Source: AP-15 sp963814805 (GTDB lineage Bacteria > Pseudomonadota > Alphaproteobacteria > ATCC43930 > CGMCC-115725). From it: a stretch of DNA of 64,000 nt. The notes beneath the pieces are model-generated. The model saw nothing but the letters and a program-made list of their open reading frames with translations, did not search any database and had not been told where the DNA came from. This document shows positions 8,248 through 16,954 of this stretch, piece after piece. Numbering within the stretch: position 1 is the first letter of the stretch; every line of letters begins with the position of its first letter. The translations under genes were made by a program, and so were the position numbers. The DNA is taken from the NCBI GenBank assembly GCA_963814805.1, contig CAWFER010000007.1, positions 248,001 through 312,000 on the forward strand. Direction: 5' to 3'.

Positions 8248-9054
8248 ATGGCTCCGCGGATGGCGGCGATAATCGAGGTCGACGACCTGGTGAAGCGATA
8301 CGGGGCCTTCACCGCGATCGATCATGTCTCCTTCACGGTCGCCGAGGGCGAGATCCGCGCGTTCCTCGGCCCGAACGGCGCCGGCAAGACGACGACGATC
8401 AAGATCCTGACGACCGTGCTGGCGCCGAGTTCGGGTCGGGTCAGGGTGGCCGGACACGACCCGGTGCGCGAGCCCGGCGCGGTCCGCCGCGCGTTTGGCA
8501 TCGTGTTCCAGGACCCGAGCCTCGACGAGGAGCTCACCGCTTACGAAAACATGGAATTGCACGGGGTGCTTTATGGCGTGCCGCGTCGGGAATTGCGGCG
8601 GCGGGCGGAAGCGCTGCTCGGCTTTGTCGAGCTGTGGGACAGGAGGAAGGACTACGTCAAGGAGTTCTCTGGCGGGATGAAGCGGCGGCTCGAAATCGCC
8701 CGGGCGCTGCTGCACCAGCCGCGGATCCTGTTTCTCGACGAACCCACACTCGGGCTCGACCCGCAGACCCGTTTGCATATCTGGGAGTTTGTGCGCAGCC
8801 TCTCGCAAGAACAGCAGCTCACGGTATTCTTTACCACCCATGCAATGGAGGAGGCCGAGCGGGTGGCTGGCGCCATCACGGTGATCGATCACGGCCGGAT
8901 CGTCGCCGAGGGGACCGCGGCATCGTTGAAGGACGAGACCAAGAGCGGCTCGCTCGAAGAGGCGTTCATCGCGCTGACCGGACGCAGCATCCGCGAGGAC
9001 GACGCCAGCCCGACCGACCGGATGCGCATGCTGCGCCGGGCCTGGCGGCGCTGA
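8248..9054 (+). CDS. ABC exporter ATP-binding protein, DrrA/NodI type
   Basis: 268 residues. Walker A is GPNGAGKTTT, the Q-loop VFQDPSLDEELTAYENM, the signature FSGGMKRRLE, Walker B ILFLDEPTLGLD, and the switch His is in TTHAMEEAE. The C-terminal extension matches DrrA-like subunits of ABC-2 exporters. An alternative ATG lies at 8260. The stop overlaps the permease start as TGATG, so the two are translationally coupled. The substrate is unknown. Confidence 0.92.
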   Translation: MAPRMAAIIEVDDLVKRYGAFTAIDHVSFTVAEGEIRAFLGPNGAGKTTTIKILTTVLAPSSGRVRVAGHDPVREPGAVRRAFGIVFQDPSLDEELTAYENMELHGVLYGVPRRELRRRAEALLGFVELWDRRKDYVKEFSGGMKRRLEIARALLHQPRILFLDEPTLGLDPQTRLHIWEFVRSLSQEQQLTVFFTTHAMEEAERVAGAITVIDHGRIVAEGTAASLKDETKSGSLEEAFIALTGRSIREDDASPTDRMRMLRRAWRR

Positions 9055-9827
9055 TGGGCGCGGCGGCGATGGGCGCTGCCATGGGCGCGGTGCGGATCCT
9101 GTGGCTGCGCCAGCTGAAGCGCTATGCGCGCTCGCGGGCGCGGATCGTCGGCGCGCTCGGCCAGCCGGTGCTGTTCTTACTGGCGCTCGGCTTCGGCTTC
9201 GGCCCGGTCTTCGCCCGCGCCGGTCATGGCGACTATCTCGAGTTTCTGGCGCCCGGCGTCATCGTGATGGGGATCATCTTCAGCGCGGTGTTCGGCGGCA
9301 TCGAGATCATCTGGGACCGACAGTTCGGCTTTCTGAAGGAAACCCTGGTGGCGCCGGCGCCGCGGCTGGCGATCGTGCTCGGCCGCACCCTCGGCGGCGC
9401 CACGACCGCATTTCTGCAAGGCGTCATCGTGCTGGCGATCTGCCTCGTTGCCGGCTTCCGCATCCACGATCTGCCGCTGGCGCCGATAGCGCTGGCGTTC
9501 ATGTTCCTGATCGCGCTGCTGTTCGCCGCGATCGGCGCCGCCATCGGCTCGGTGCTCAAGGACATCCAGGGGTTCCAGCTGATCATGAATTTCCTGGTGC
9601 TGCCGCTGTTCTTCTTTTCCAACGCGCTGTTCCCGGTGAAGGGGCTGCCGGAGCCGCTGCGGATCGCCGTGCGGCTCAACCCGCTGAGCTATGGCGTCGC
9701 CGGCATCCGCGACGCGTTCGGCGGCCGCGCCTCGCTCGACATGGTGACCGACTTTGCCGTGCTGGGCGCGCTGGCGCTGCTGCTGCTCGCCCTGTGCAGC
9801 TATCTGTTCTCCCGCATCGAGCTTTGA
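9054..9827 (+). CDS. ABC-2 type exporter permease, DrrB-like
   Basis: 257 residues with about six membrane helices. The cytoplasmic ILWLRQLKRYARSRARIVG start is followed by LFLLALGFGFGPVF, the FLAPGVIVMGIIFSAVFGG helix and the family motif FLKETLVAPAPRLAIVLGR. A late helix reads LPLFFFSNALFPVKGLPEPL, also typical. The ATG at 9054 overlaps the ATPase stop; ATGs at 9069 and 9081 are alternatives. It pairs with the upstream ATPase to form an exporter of unknown cargo. Confidence 0.9.
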   Translation: MGAAAMGAAMGAVRILWLRQLKRYARSRARIVGALGQPVLFLLALGFGFGPVFARAGHGDYLEFLAPGVIVMGIIFSAVFGGIEIIWDRQFGFLKETLVAPAPRLAIVLGRTLGGATTAFLQGVIVLAICLVAGFRIHDLPLAPIALAFMFLIALLFAAIGAAIGSVLKDIQGFQLIMNFLVLPLFFFSNALFPVKGLPEPLRIAVRLNPLSYGVAGIRDAFGGRASLDMVTDFAVLGALALLLLALCSYLFSRIEL

Positions 9828-9852
9828 GGCGCGCCGCTTGTCGCTAGTCAGT

Positions 9853-10236
9853 CTATTGCATGGCGGCGGCGAATTTCGCCAGGTCGATGACCGCCCGCCG
9901 ATGCGACCCGACGCCGATCAGGGTGGTTCCCTCGCTCGCCTTGACCGCGAACTCGACCCGGCGACCGTCGACTTTGGTGACCACCGCCTCTCCGGTCACC
10001 TGCCGCCCGACCGGGGTCGCCGCCAGGTGGCGAATGTCGACCGCGGCGCCGACGGCGCTCTCGCCCGGGTCGAGGTAACCGCGGATCGCATTCAGCGCGG
10101 CGTTTTCCATGACCATGATCATGACCGGGGTGGCGAGCACCGCCGGCAGGGCGGCGTCCTTGAAGCTGTTCGCCAGATGCTCGGGCTGCACCAGCAGGGT
10201 GAAGCTGCCCTTGGCGCCAAGCGGTATCGGTCGCAA
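9853..10236 (-). CDS. thioesterase family protein, FlK-like hot-dog fold
   Basis: 127 residues beginning at a TTG (10236) that follows GGGGAG at 8 bases; longer upstream reading is low-complexity and unlikely. The sequence has the FlK-type layout: LVQPEHLANSFKDAALPAVLATPVM, MENAALNAIRGYLDPGES, VDIRHLAATPVGRQV and a closing HRRAVID. Related proteins hydrolyse small acyl-CoA esters; FlK itself acts on fluoroacetyl-CoA. The residues needed for fluoro-specificity cannot be judged here, so only a general thioesterase role is inferred. Confidence 0.8.
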   Translation of the reverse strand: MRPIPLGAKGSFTLLVQPEHLANSFKDAALPAVLATPVMIMVMENAALNAIRGYLDPGESAVGAAVDIRHLAATPVGRQVTGEAVVTKVDGRRVEFAVKASEGTTLIGVGSHRRAVIDLAKFAAAMQ

Positions 10237-10268
10237 GCTCGGTTCTCCCCGGTTCGGGAGGCGAAAGC

Positions 10269-12428
10269 TTAGTCGTGCGGCAGATCCTGCGCCAGGCTTC
10301 GCCGCTCGATCGCCTGCGCATCGCCCTTCAGCACCTCGAACCGGGTCTCTTGCCGATCGCGCCAAAACCGCAGGTCGAACGACTGCTTGCCGAGCCGCAT
10401 ATCGCGCAAGGTCAGGTCGGGCAGCCAGTCGGGCAGCGCCGGATCAAGGTAGAGCTTGCCCGAGGGCGCGTCCGGCTCGAAGCCAATGAGCGCCTGCAGC
10501 ATTGAGAACACCGAGCCCGCGGCCCAGGCCTGCGGCACGTTGGCGTCGGGGTATTGCACCGGGAAATTGGCGCCGTCGCGTTCAATCCCGGCATAGAGCT
10601 CGGGCATCTGGTAGAGCGCGAAATAGCCGCCGGCATCGCTGACCGCGTGCGCCACCCGCGCGGCCTCCGCGGCAAAGCCGTATTGCCTGAAGCCGATCGC
10701 GATGATGCCGTTGTCGTGCGGCCACACCGACCCGTTCTGGTAGGACATCGGATTATAGGACGGGTGGTCGCGCGACAATGTCCGGATCCCCCAGCCGCTC
10801 CACATGTCGGGCCGCAGCAGCCGCTCGACGACGCGCCGCGCGCGCGCCTTCGGCACGATCCGGCTCCACAGGCAATGGCCCGGGTTCGAGGCCACGGTCA
10901 GCACCGGCTTTTTGTCGCCGTCGAGACAATAGGCGTAGAATCCGCTGTCCTCGTCCCAGAACACGTCGTTGAACCGGTCAAACAGGGTTTTCGCCTTGGC
11001 GCGCAATTCCTCGGCCCGGGGGCCCTGCCCCAGAGCCTCATAAACCTCGGCCATGCGGGTCCAGGCGTCATAGACATAGCCTTGCAGCTCGCACAGCGCC
11101 TTCGGCCCCTTGACCGGGCTGCCGTCCGGATAAATGACGGCGTCGCCGGCGTCCTTCCAGCCCTGGTTCTCGTAGCCCGCCGAGGAGCGCGTCTGGTATT
11201 CCTGAAACCCGTCGCCGTCGCGGTCGCCGTAGCGGTCGATCCAGTCAAGGCAGCGCTCGGCGGTGCCGAGATGGCGCTCGACCAGCTGCCGGTCGCCGGT
11301 GCAGCGCCAGGCGGTGTGCAGCGCTATCAGATAGAGCGGCGTCGCGTCGGCGGTGCCGTAATAGGGCGTGTGCGGGATCAGCTTGAAATGGGCGAGCTCG
11401 CCGGTGCGCAACTCGTGCATGATCTTGCCGGGTTCGGCGTCGCGGTAATCGTCCAACTCGGTCGCCTGGTATCGGCCCAGAACGTCGAGCGCGCCGCGCA
11501 CGAAATCGGGATAGATATGCGCGTTTTGCAGCGCCGCGATCAGGCTGTCGCGGCCGAACAGCGCGACAAACCAGGGGATGCCCGCGGCCGGAGTGAATTC
11601 GAGATGATGGGTGCCCTCGACCGGCAGCCGCAATCCGGCCATGTCTTCGACCGCCTGGCGATAGAGGTTCTCGAATTCCTCGTTGCTCGAGGCGAGCTTG
11701 AGCACCGCCTTTCGCCAGTTTTCCAGCGGCTCGGCCAGCTGCGAGGTCGGCGCGTGGTCGATGCACGCCTCGGGCGCCCGGTGACGATGCTGGCCGACGG
11801 TGACCGAATATTCGAGGCAGGTATGCCAGATCTCGCCGGGCTCGATCGCGACCTCGAAACTGATCCGGCCATTGGCATAAACGCAAGGGGATGTATTGCG
11901 CCGGCGCGAGACGACCAGCTCGCGCACGAAGTCCCGGTCGCGGTACTCGGTCGTTAAAGTCGCGGCATCCTCGGCCCAGACCGTGGTGATCCGGCCGCGC
12001 CGCACCAGATGCTCGCTCTTGATCTCGAGGATGTCGGCGAAATCGCAGCGGATCGCGATCTCGAGGTTGAATTTGACCGGCTTGCGGCCGTGATTGGTCA
12101 GATCGAGGTCCTCGTGGATGCCGCCTTCATCGATCGACCGGCCGAGCTGGAGCAGCAGGGTGCGCTCGTCGATATCGCCGCCCTCGGTAACGATGCGGGG
12201 GTTGGCCATGAAAACCTGCCCGGCGAAATAGGTAATCGCCCCCGAATTCAGCAAGTCCCAGGAGTAGCCGTTGGCATAGATCGACCACGAGCTCATCACC
12301 CTCGTGTCGCGGACGAAAAACCCGCACTTGCTCGGCCACGGAATCTGGCCGTCGGGCGCGGTCACCAGCATGCTGTAGCCCTGATTGATCGTCAGCAGGT
12401 TCGGACCGACTTTTAGTTTGAGCGTCAT
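10269..12428 (-). CDS. glycogen debranching / amylo-alpha-1,6-glucosidase-type glycoside hydrolase
   Basis: 719 residues. The N-terminal beta-rich domain (about 1-230) has LTINQGYSMLVTAPDG and KCGFFVRDTRVMSSW, typical of GDE N-terminal bis domains. An (alpha/alpha)6 barrel follows, with FTPAAGIPWFVALFGRDSL, MSYQNGSVWPHDNGII and a TPLYLIALHTAW block. Such proteins act on alpha-glucans or glucosyl-glycerate-like compounds. No other glycogen gene is adjacent, so the exact substrate is open. The ATG at 12428 is preceded by AGGA at about 10 bases. Confidence 0.87.
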   Translation of the reverse strand: MTLKLKVGPNLLTINQGYSMLVTAPDGQIPWPSKCGFFVRDTRVMSSWSIYANGYSWDLLNSGAITYFAGQVFMANPRIVTEGGDIDERTLLLQLGRSIDEGGIHEDLDLTNHGRKPVKFNLEIAIRCDFADILEIKSEHLVRRGRITTVWAEDAATLTTEYRDRDFVRELVVSRRRNTSPCVYANGRISFEVAIEPGEIWHTCLEYSVTVGQHRHRAPEACIDHAPTSQLAEPLENWRKAVLKLASSNEEFENLYRQAVEDMAGLRLPVEGTHHLEFTPAAGIPWFVALFGRDSLIAALQNAHIYPDFVRGALDVLGRYQATELDDYRDAEPGKIMHELRTGELAHFKLIPHTPYYGTADATPLYLIALHTAWRCTGDRQLVERHLGTAERCLDWIDRYGDRDGDGFQEYQTRSSAGYENQGWKDAGDAVIYPDGSPVKGPKALCELQGYVYDAWTRMAEVYEALGQGPRAEELRAKAKTLFDRFNDVFWDEDSGFYAYCLDGDKKPVLTVASNPGHCLWSRIVPKARARRVVERLLRPDMWSGWGIRTLSRDHPSYNPMSYQNGSVWPHDNGIIAIGFRQYGFAAEAARVAHAVSDAGGYFALYQMPELYAGIERDGANFPVQYPDANVPQAWAAGSVFSMLQALIGFEPDAPSGKLYLDPALPDWLPDLTLRDMRLGKQSFDLRFWRDRQETRFEVLKGDAQAIERRSLAQDLPHD

Positions 12429-12528
12429 TGGCGAGTTCCTACGGCATCTGCAGTCACGGCGACCCCGATAGCGGTAAACACCGCGTCGCCCGTTTCGGCT
12501 GCGCCCGGCCGGGGGACGATCCTCCGGG

Positions 12529-13119
12529 TCAGTCGGAAATCGCGAAATGCGCAGAGGTCGGCTGCATCGCCCGGCCGTTGACCGGCAAGAGATCCTGCGG
12601 ACAGGCGGAAAAGGCGACGACGCAGTCGATCTCGGCGCGCAGCGCCACATGGCTGCCAGGGGTGCTGACCGGCGGCCGCACCTCGAGCCGGTTGCCGTCG
12701 ACGACCGGAATGTTCATGAACAGACTGAGCGGCGAGGGCGTGCGCGGCGAGGCGAGCCCGAGCGCCGCCAAGGCGGCGGCGAGATTGTCGGCGCAATTGT
12801 CGTGATATTCGGTGCAGCCGAGCGTCTGGTAGCGCCAGCGGTCGCAGGCGGCAAAGAGGGTGTCGTGAATACCGCCGGAATTGTCGTCGATCAGGGTCAG
12901 GATCGGCCGCCGCCGGTTGGTGACAAGGGTGTCGCCGACCGCCGGGATGATGCGGCCGATGGCGACGCGGCTGTGCTCCATCGACATGAATTCATCGAGA
13001 TCCCCGGCGGCGAACGCCCAGGTGTCGACCACCTGCTGGCCCTTTGTGTTGACCACCTTGACCGTCTGGCCGTGGCGCAGATGCGCCGCCTTGCCGCGAC
13101 GCGCCGGGATCTCGATCAT
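12529..13119 (-). CDS. DUF1989 (urea carboxylase-associated) family protein
   Basis: 196 residues. Conserved blocks are MIEIPARRGKAAHLRHGQ, GQQVVDTWAFAAGDLDEFMS, HDTLFAACDRWRY, CTEYHDNCADNLAAALA and PLSLFMNIPVVDG, all matching DUF1989. Family members are linked to urea or guanidine breakdown; here no urea carboxylase is nearby, so the role is uncertain. Start 13119 has AGGGGG 7 bases upstream; an ATG at 13149 is an alternative with a poorer site. It lies 100 bases upstream of the debranching-type gene and could be co-transcribed. Confidence 0.85.
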   Translation of the reverse strand: MIEIPARRGKAAHLRHGQTVKVVNTKGQQVVDTWAFAAGDLDEFMSMEHSRVAIGRIIPAVGDTLVTNRRRPILTLIDDNSGGIHDTLFAACDRWRYQTLGCTEYHDNCADNLAAALAALGLASPRTPSPLSLFMNIPVVDGNRLEVRPPVSTPGSHVALRAEIDCVVAFSACPQDLLPVNGRAMQPTSAHFAISD

Positions 13120-13176
13120 CGTACCGCCCCCTCGCTTGCTGGCGACCATGATCCTAGCAGGAGGGCCGCGCCCGCT

Positions 13177-13374
13177 CTATCTCCCGCCGGAGGGAACCTC
13201 GATCGGCGCGCAATTGGACCTTCCGGACATCAAACAATCTTCGAGATCGGATTCCTTGCGCAGCGCGTTAACGAGGTAAACCGCGGCGACGACCAGCAGC
13301 AAAACTACGATCAATCCGATCACCGCCCCGACTCGCGACCGCTCGCCGCCTTGGTCGTCGGGAGGTTGGACCAT
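13177..13374 (-). CDS. small single-pass membrane protein
   Basis: 65 residues. A hydrophilic N-terminus is followed by one clear membrane segment, VGAVIGLIVVLLLVVAAVYL, at about residues 16-35. A short tail then reads ESDLEDCLMSGRSNCAPIEV and contains two cysteines 9 residues apart. I recognise the tail as a recurrent small-protein motif in alphaproteobacteria but know no function. A GGAGG-like site lies close to the ATG at 13374. Confidence 0.65.
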   Translation of the reverse strand: MVQPPDDQGGERSRVGAVIGLIVVLLLVVAAVYLVNALRKESDLEDCLMSGRSNCAPIEVPSGGR

Positions 13375-13528
13375 GGTGATGCCTCCGCGCCGTCGCCGGC
13401 CCGCGGCGCAAGTCCCGAGCCAGCCCTTATATGCACCCGCAACGGCAACGGTGCCGCCTGTCGCATCTGTCCGGCAGTCAAAGGATATGCAAGAGTCCGA
13501 TCATCATCAGGATCAGGGTGAGATCGCC

Positions 13529-14818
13529 GTGACCGAACCGCGCTTGCTGACCGCCCGCGAGGCCGCCCGCCAGATCGCCGCGCGCGAACTCACCGCCGAG
13601 GCGCTGGCCACGGCCTATCTCGACCGCATCGCGGCGCGCGAGGATGTCGTCGGCACCTGGCAATATCTCGATCGCGAGCAGGCATTGGCCGAGGCGCGCC
13701 AGCGCGACCGCGAGCCGCCGCGCGGGCCGCTGCATGGGGTGCCGATCGCGGTCAAGGATCTGATCGACACCGCCGACATGCCGACCGGCTACGGCTCGCC
13801 GATCTACCGCGCCCACCGTCCGGCCGCCGACGCCGCCTGCGTGGCGCTGGCCCGCGCCGCCGGAGCGGTCGTTCTCGGCAAGACCGTGACCACCGAATTC
13901 GCCGCCTTCACCGCGGGCAAGACGGCCAACCCGCACGACCCCGCGCACACCCCGGGCGGCTCGTCGAGCGGGTCGGCCGCGGCGGTCGCCGATGGCATGG
14001 CGCCGCTCGCCTTCGGGACCCAGACCGCCGGCTCGGTGATCCGACCGGCAGCGTTCTGCGGCGTCGTCGGCTACAAGCCGAGCTTCGGCCTGATCAGCCG
14101 GGCCGGGGTCAAGCCGCTCGCCGACAGCCTCGACACCGTCGGCGTGCTCGCCCGCAATGTCGCGGACGCGGCCTTTTTCGCCGGCGTGCTGACCGAGCGG
14201 CCGGCGCTGCGCCATCTGGCGATGCCGGCGCAAGCGCCGCATTTCGGGCTCTACCGCACCCCGATGTGGGACGAAGCCGAACCCTCGACGGCGGCCGCGC
14301 TCGATCTGGCGCGGGCGGCGCTCGAACGCGTCGGCGCCGTGGTCGAAGAGCTGGCGATCGCCCCCGAGCATCGCCGGCTCAACGAGGCGCAGGACCGGAT
14401 CATGGGGTACGAGATGGCGCGCGCCCTTGCCTACGAGCGGATTCGGCACAGCGCCGAGCTGTCGCCGCGCCTGGCCCAGCAGCTCGATGCCGGAATGGCG
14501 GTCGGCGCCGAGGAATACGACGCCGCGCGCGCCCTCGCCGAGACCGCCCGCGCCGGTCTCGCCGGGTTTTTCGCCGGGGTCGACGCGATCCTGGCGCCGG
14601 CGGCGCCGGGCGAAGCGCCGGCCGGCCTCGGCTACACCGGGGACCCGGTGTTCAACCGCATGTGGACCCTGCTCGGCGCCCCATGCGCGACGGCGCCGGC
14701 GCGCTGGGGCGAGAACGGCCTGCCGACCGGGGTTCAGCTGGTCGGCCGCTTGCACGACGACGTGCGCCTGCTGGCCTGCGCCGCCTTCCTCGAACGCGCG
14801 CTCGCCGAGGCGGCATGA
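13529..14818 (+). CDS. amidase signature family hydrolase
   Basis: About 429 residues. The Ser-cisSer-Lys triad is visible: Lys in GVPIAVKDLIDT, the Ser pair in PGGSSSGSAAAVADG and TQTAGSVIRPA. The CGVVGYKPSFGLISRAGVKP block completes the signature. The GTG at 13529 with GGGTGAG upstream fits the family start; an ATG at 13487 is possible. Members hydrolyse amides such as indoleacetamide or mandelamide, or serve as GatA-like enzymes; it is too short and isolated to call GatA. Its stop overlaps the next gene as ATGA. Confidence 0.88.
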   Translation: MTEPRLLTAREAARQIAARELTAEALATAYLDRIAAREDVVGTWQYLDREQALAEARQRDREPPRGPLHGVPIAVKDLIDTADMPTGYGSPIYRAHRPAADAACVALARAAGAVVLGKTVTTEFAAFTAGKTANPHDPAHTPGGSSSGSAAAVADGMAPLAFGTQTAGSVIRPAAFCGVVGYKPSFGLISRAGVKPLADSLDTVGVLARNVADAAFFAGVLTERPALRHLAMPAQAPHFGLYRTPMWDEAEPSTAAALDLARAALERVGAVVEELAIAPEHRRLNEAQDRIMGYEMARALAYERIRHSAELSPRLAQQLDAGMAVGAEEYDAARALAETARAGLAGFFAGVDAILAPAAPGEAPAGLGYTGDPVFNRMWTLLGAPCATAPARWGENGLPTGVQLVGRLHDDVRLLACAAFLERALAEAA

Positions 14819-15114
14819 GGGCGGCCGCGGTCGGCGCGTTGTTCGCGGCGGCGGCCGGGCTCGCCGGCTGCTCGGCGCTCGATCCCTATCCGACCTATCC
14901 GCAGCCCGCCGCCGCCGGGGCAAAGGACGCCGGAGGGCGGGTGGCGATCTGCTACGATTTAGTGGTCAGCTCCGGCGCCGCCGTGCGCAAGGAGGCGCAG
15001 GCCCAATGCGCTCCGAACACGCACGCCACGCGCGTCGAGACTGATTGGAAGCTCGATTATTGCCCATTGCTGCTGCCGGCCCGCGCCACCTTTGTATGCG
15101 CGCCCAGGAAATAG
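14815..15114 (+). CDS. small lipoprotein of unknown function
   Basis: 99 residues. The signal MRAAAVGALFAAAAGLAGC has a lipobox with the acylated cysteine at residue 19. The mature part contains CYDLVVSSGAAVRKEAQAQC and WKLDYCPLLLPARATFVC, with four cysteines likely forming periplasmic disulfides. The start overlaps the amidase stop (ATGA). I do not recognise a family function. Confidence 0.75.
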   Translation: MRAAAVGALFAAAAGLAGCSALDPYPTYPQPAAAGAKDAGGRVAICYDLVVSSGAAVRKEAQAQCAPNTHATRVETDWKLDYCPLLLPARATFVCAPRK

Positions 15115-15131
15115 CCGAACCGGAGAATCAA

Positions 15132-16103
15132 ATGCCTCGTCCAGGGCGCCTGATCGCTGGCGTCGTCGTGCTGCTGGCCATCGCCGGCCTCGCCTCGGTG
15201 GCGCGCGCCGCCGAGCCGGTCGCGCTGAACGTTTTCGCCGCCGGCACCCTGGCCCGGCCATTTCATGCGCTCGATGCGATCTTTCAGCGCGAATATCCCA
15301 ATGTCGCGGTCCAGCCGCAATTCGGCGGCAGCGTCAAGATGGCGCGCCAGATCACCGAATTGCACCAGCCCTGCGATCTGATCGCGGTCGCCGACTACAA
15401 TGTCATTCCGAAATACCTGTTCGCGCAGAGCGGCCGGCCGGCCTATGCAACCTGGTATGCCGGCTTCGCCCGCAACGCCATCACCTTCGTTTATACCGAC
15501 AAGAGCAAATACGCCGGCGAGATCACGCCGCAGAACTGGTATCGCATTCTGGCGCGGCCCGGCGTCGAGATCGGCCGCTCCAACCCGGATACCGATCCAT
15601 CCGGCTATCAGACTCTGCAAATGCTGAGCTTGGCGCAGAGCTACTACCATGTGCCCGGCCTCGCCGCAGCGATCCTCGCCAATGCGCCGAAGGCGAATAT
15701 GCGCGACACCGAAACCTCGCTGATCGCCGCCCTGCAGATCGGCCAGATCGACTATCTGGCGATCTACCGCTCTGACGCGTTGCAGCACCATCTGCGTTAT
15801 CTCAAATTGCCGCCGCAGATCGATCTCAGCGATCCGGCCGATGGCCTGGCTTATGCCCAGGCCGTCGCGCACACCAAAAACGGCGACCTCGCCGGCACGC
15901 CGATCGTCTACGCGGTGGGCGTGCCGGCCAACGCCGCGCACCCGGATTGGGCCGAGAAATATGTCGCCCTGCTGCTCGGGCCGCAGGGCCAGCAGGCGAT
16001 GAAGGCGAACGGCTTTGCCGGCCTCGCCCCGGCCTATGCGCCCGATCCCGGCAAGGTTCCGGCGGATCTGCGGGCGCTGGTCGAGCCCTGGCCGGCGCGG
16101 TGA
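15132..16103 (+). CDS. wtpA: tungstate/molybdate ABC transporter substrate-binding protein, WtpA-like
   Basis: 323 residues. A Sec signal ends near ASVARAAEP. The mature protein opens LNVFAAGTLARPFHALDAIF and continues GSVKMARQITELHQPCDLIAVADYNVIP, the WtpA/ModA class II pattern in which oxyanion contacts sit in AAGTL and GGSV. The periplasmic protein delivers tungstate or molybdate to the permease. The ATG at 15132 has CGGAG upstream. It overlaps the permease gene (GTGA), forming a three-gene operon. Preference for tungstate over molybdate cannot be read from sequence alone. Confidence 0.88.
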   Translation: MPRPGRLIAGVVVLLAIAGLASVARAAEPVALNVFAAGTLARPFHALDAIFQREYPNVAVQPQFGGSVKMARQITELHQPCDLIAVADYNVIPKYLFAQSGRPAYATWYAGFARNAITFVYTDKSKYAGEITPQNWYRILARPGVEIGRSNPDTDPSGYQTLQMLSLAQSYYHVPGLAAAILANAPKANMRDTETSLIAALQIGQIDYLAIYRSDALQHHLRYLKLPPQIDLSDPADGLAYAQAVAHTKNGDLAGTPIVYAVGVPANAAHPDWAEKYVALLLGPQGQQAMKANGFAGLAPAYAPDPGKVPADLRALVEPWPAR

Positions 16104-16954
16104 GCGCGGCGGCCAGCCCGGGCGCGGATCGGCGCTGGGCGCGGCGCTCGCCGCCGAGCCATCCGCGCGGCGTCTTCCTCTTGTGCTGGCTGCTCGGCGG
16201 CCTGCTCGGCGCCTTTATCGTCGTGCCGCTGCTGGCGCTGGCGGCGACGCCGAGCCCGGCGAGCCTCGCCGCCGCCATGCGAACCGGCAATCTGTGGCAG
16301 GCGCTGCGTCTCAGCCTCGAAGCGGCGCTGCTGACCGCGATCGTCGCCGGCCTTCTCGGCGTGCCGCTCGCCTACCTGCTCGCCCGCTCCGACTTCCGCG
16401 CCAAGAGCCTTGTCGCCGCAATCGTCGACCTGCCGCTCGCCGTGCCGCACACTGTCGCTGGCATCGCCCTCTTACTGGTGCTGGGCCGGGATGGGATCGT
16501 CGGAGCGCCGGCCGCCGCACTCTTCGGACTGAGATTCTGGGGGACCCTCGCCGGCATCGTCGCGGCGATGCTGTTCGTCTCGGCGCCCTATACGGTCAAC
16601 GCGGCGCGCATCGGCTTTGAAGGCGTCGATCCGCGGCTCGAAAAGATCGCCCGCACCTTGGGCCTGGGGCCGTGGCATACCTGGTTGCGGATCACCCTGC
16701 CCCTGGCCCGGCGCAGCATCCTGACCGGTCTGACCCTGACCTACGCCCGCTCGATCAGCGAGTTTGGCGCGGTCATGATCCTCGCCTATTATCCGATGAC
16801 GGCGCCGGTGCGGATCTACACGCTGTTTGTCCGCTCCGGTCTTGACGAGGCCGCCGCCGCCTCGGTGATCCTGCTGGCCATATCCTTGGCGCTGTTCATC
16901 CTGTTCCGCCGCCTCGCCTATGGACAAGGCCGCGGCGCGATGGGCAGCCGGTGA
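16100..16954 (+). CDS. wtpB: tungstate/molybdate ABC transporter permease, WtpB-like
   Basis: 284 residues with about six helices. The inner-membrane permease consensus (EAA loop) reads ARTLGLGPWHTWLRITLPLARRSIL, followed by SISEFGAVMILAYYPMTAPV, typical of ModB/WtpB proteins. A Pro/Ala/Arg-rich N-terminal tail of about 30 residues precedes the first helix. GTG start at 16100 overlaps the wtpA stop. The stop overlaps the ATPase GTG start in the same way. Confidence 0.88.
   Translation: MSAAASPGADRRWARRSPPSHPRGVFLLCWLLGGLLGAFIVVPLLALAATPSPASLAAAMRTGNLWQALRLSLEAALLTAIVAGLLGVPLAYLLARSDFRAKSLVAAIVDLPLAVPHTVAGIALLLVLGRDGIVGAPAAALFGLRFWGTLAGIVAAMLFVSAPYTVNAARIGFEGVDPRLEKIARTLGLGPWHTWLRITLPLARRSILTGLTLTYARSISEFGAVMILAYYPMTAPVRIYTLFVRSGLDEAAAASVILLAISLALFILFRRLAYGQGRGAMGSR

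Noticed and set aside
10554..11957. 467-residue plus-strand frame opposite the debranching-type enzyme
   Set aside because: Antisense shadow of a strongly conserved glycoside hydrolase.
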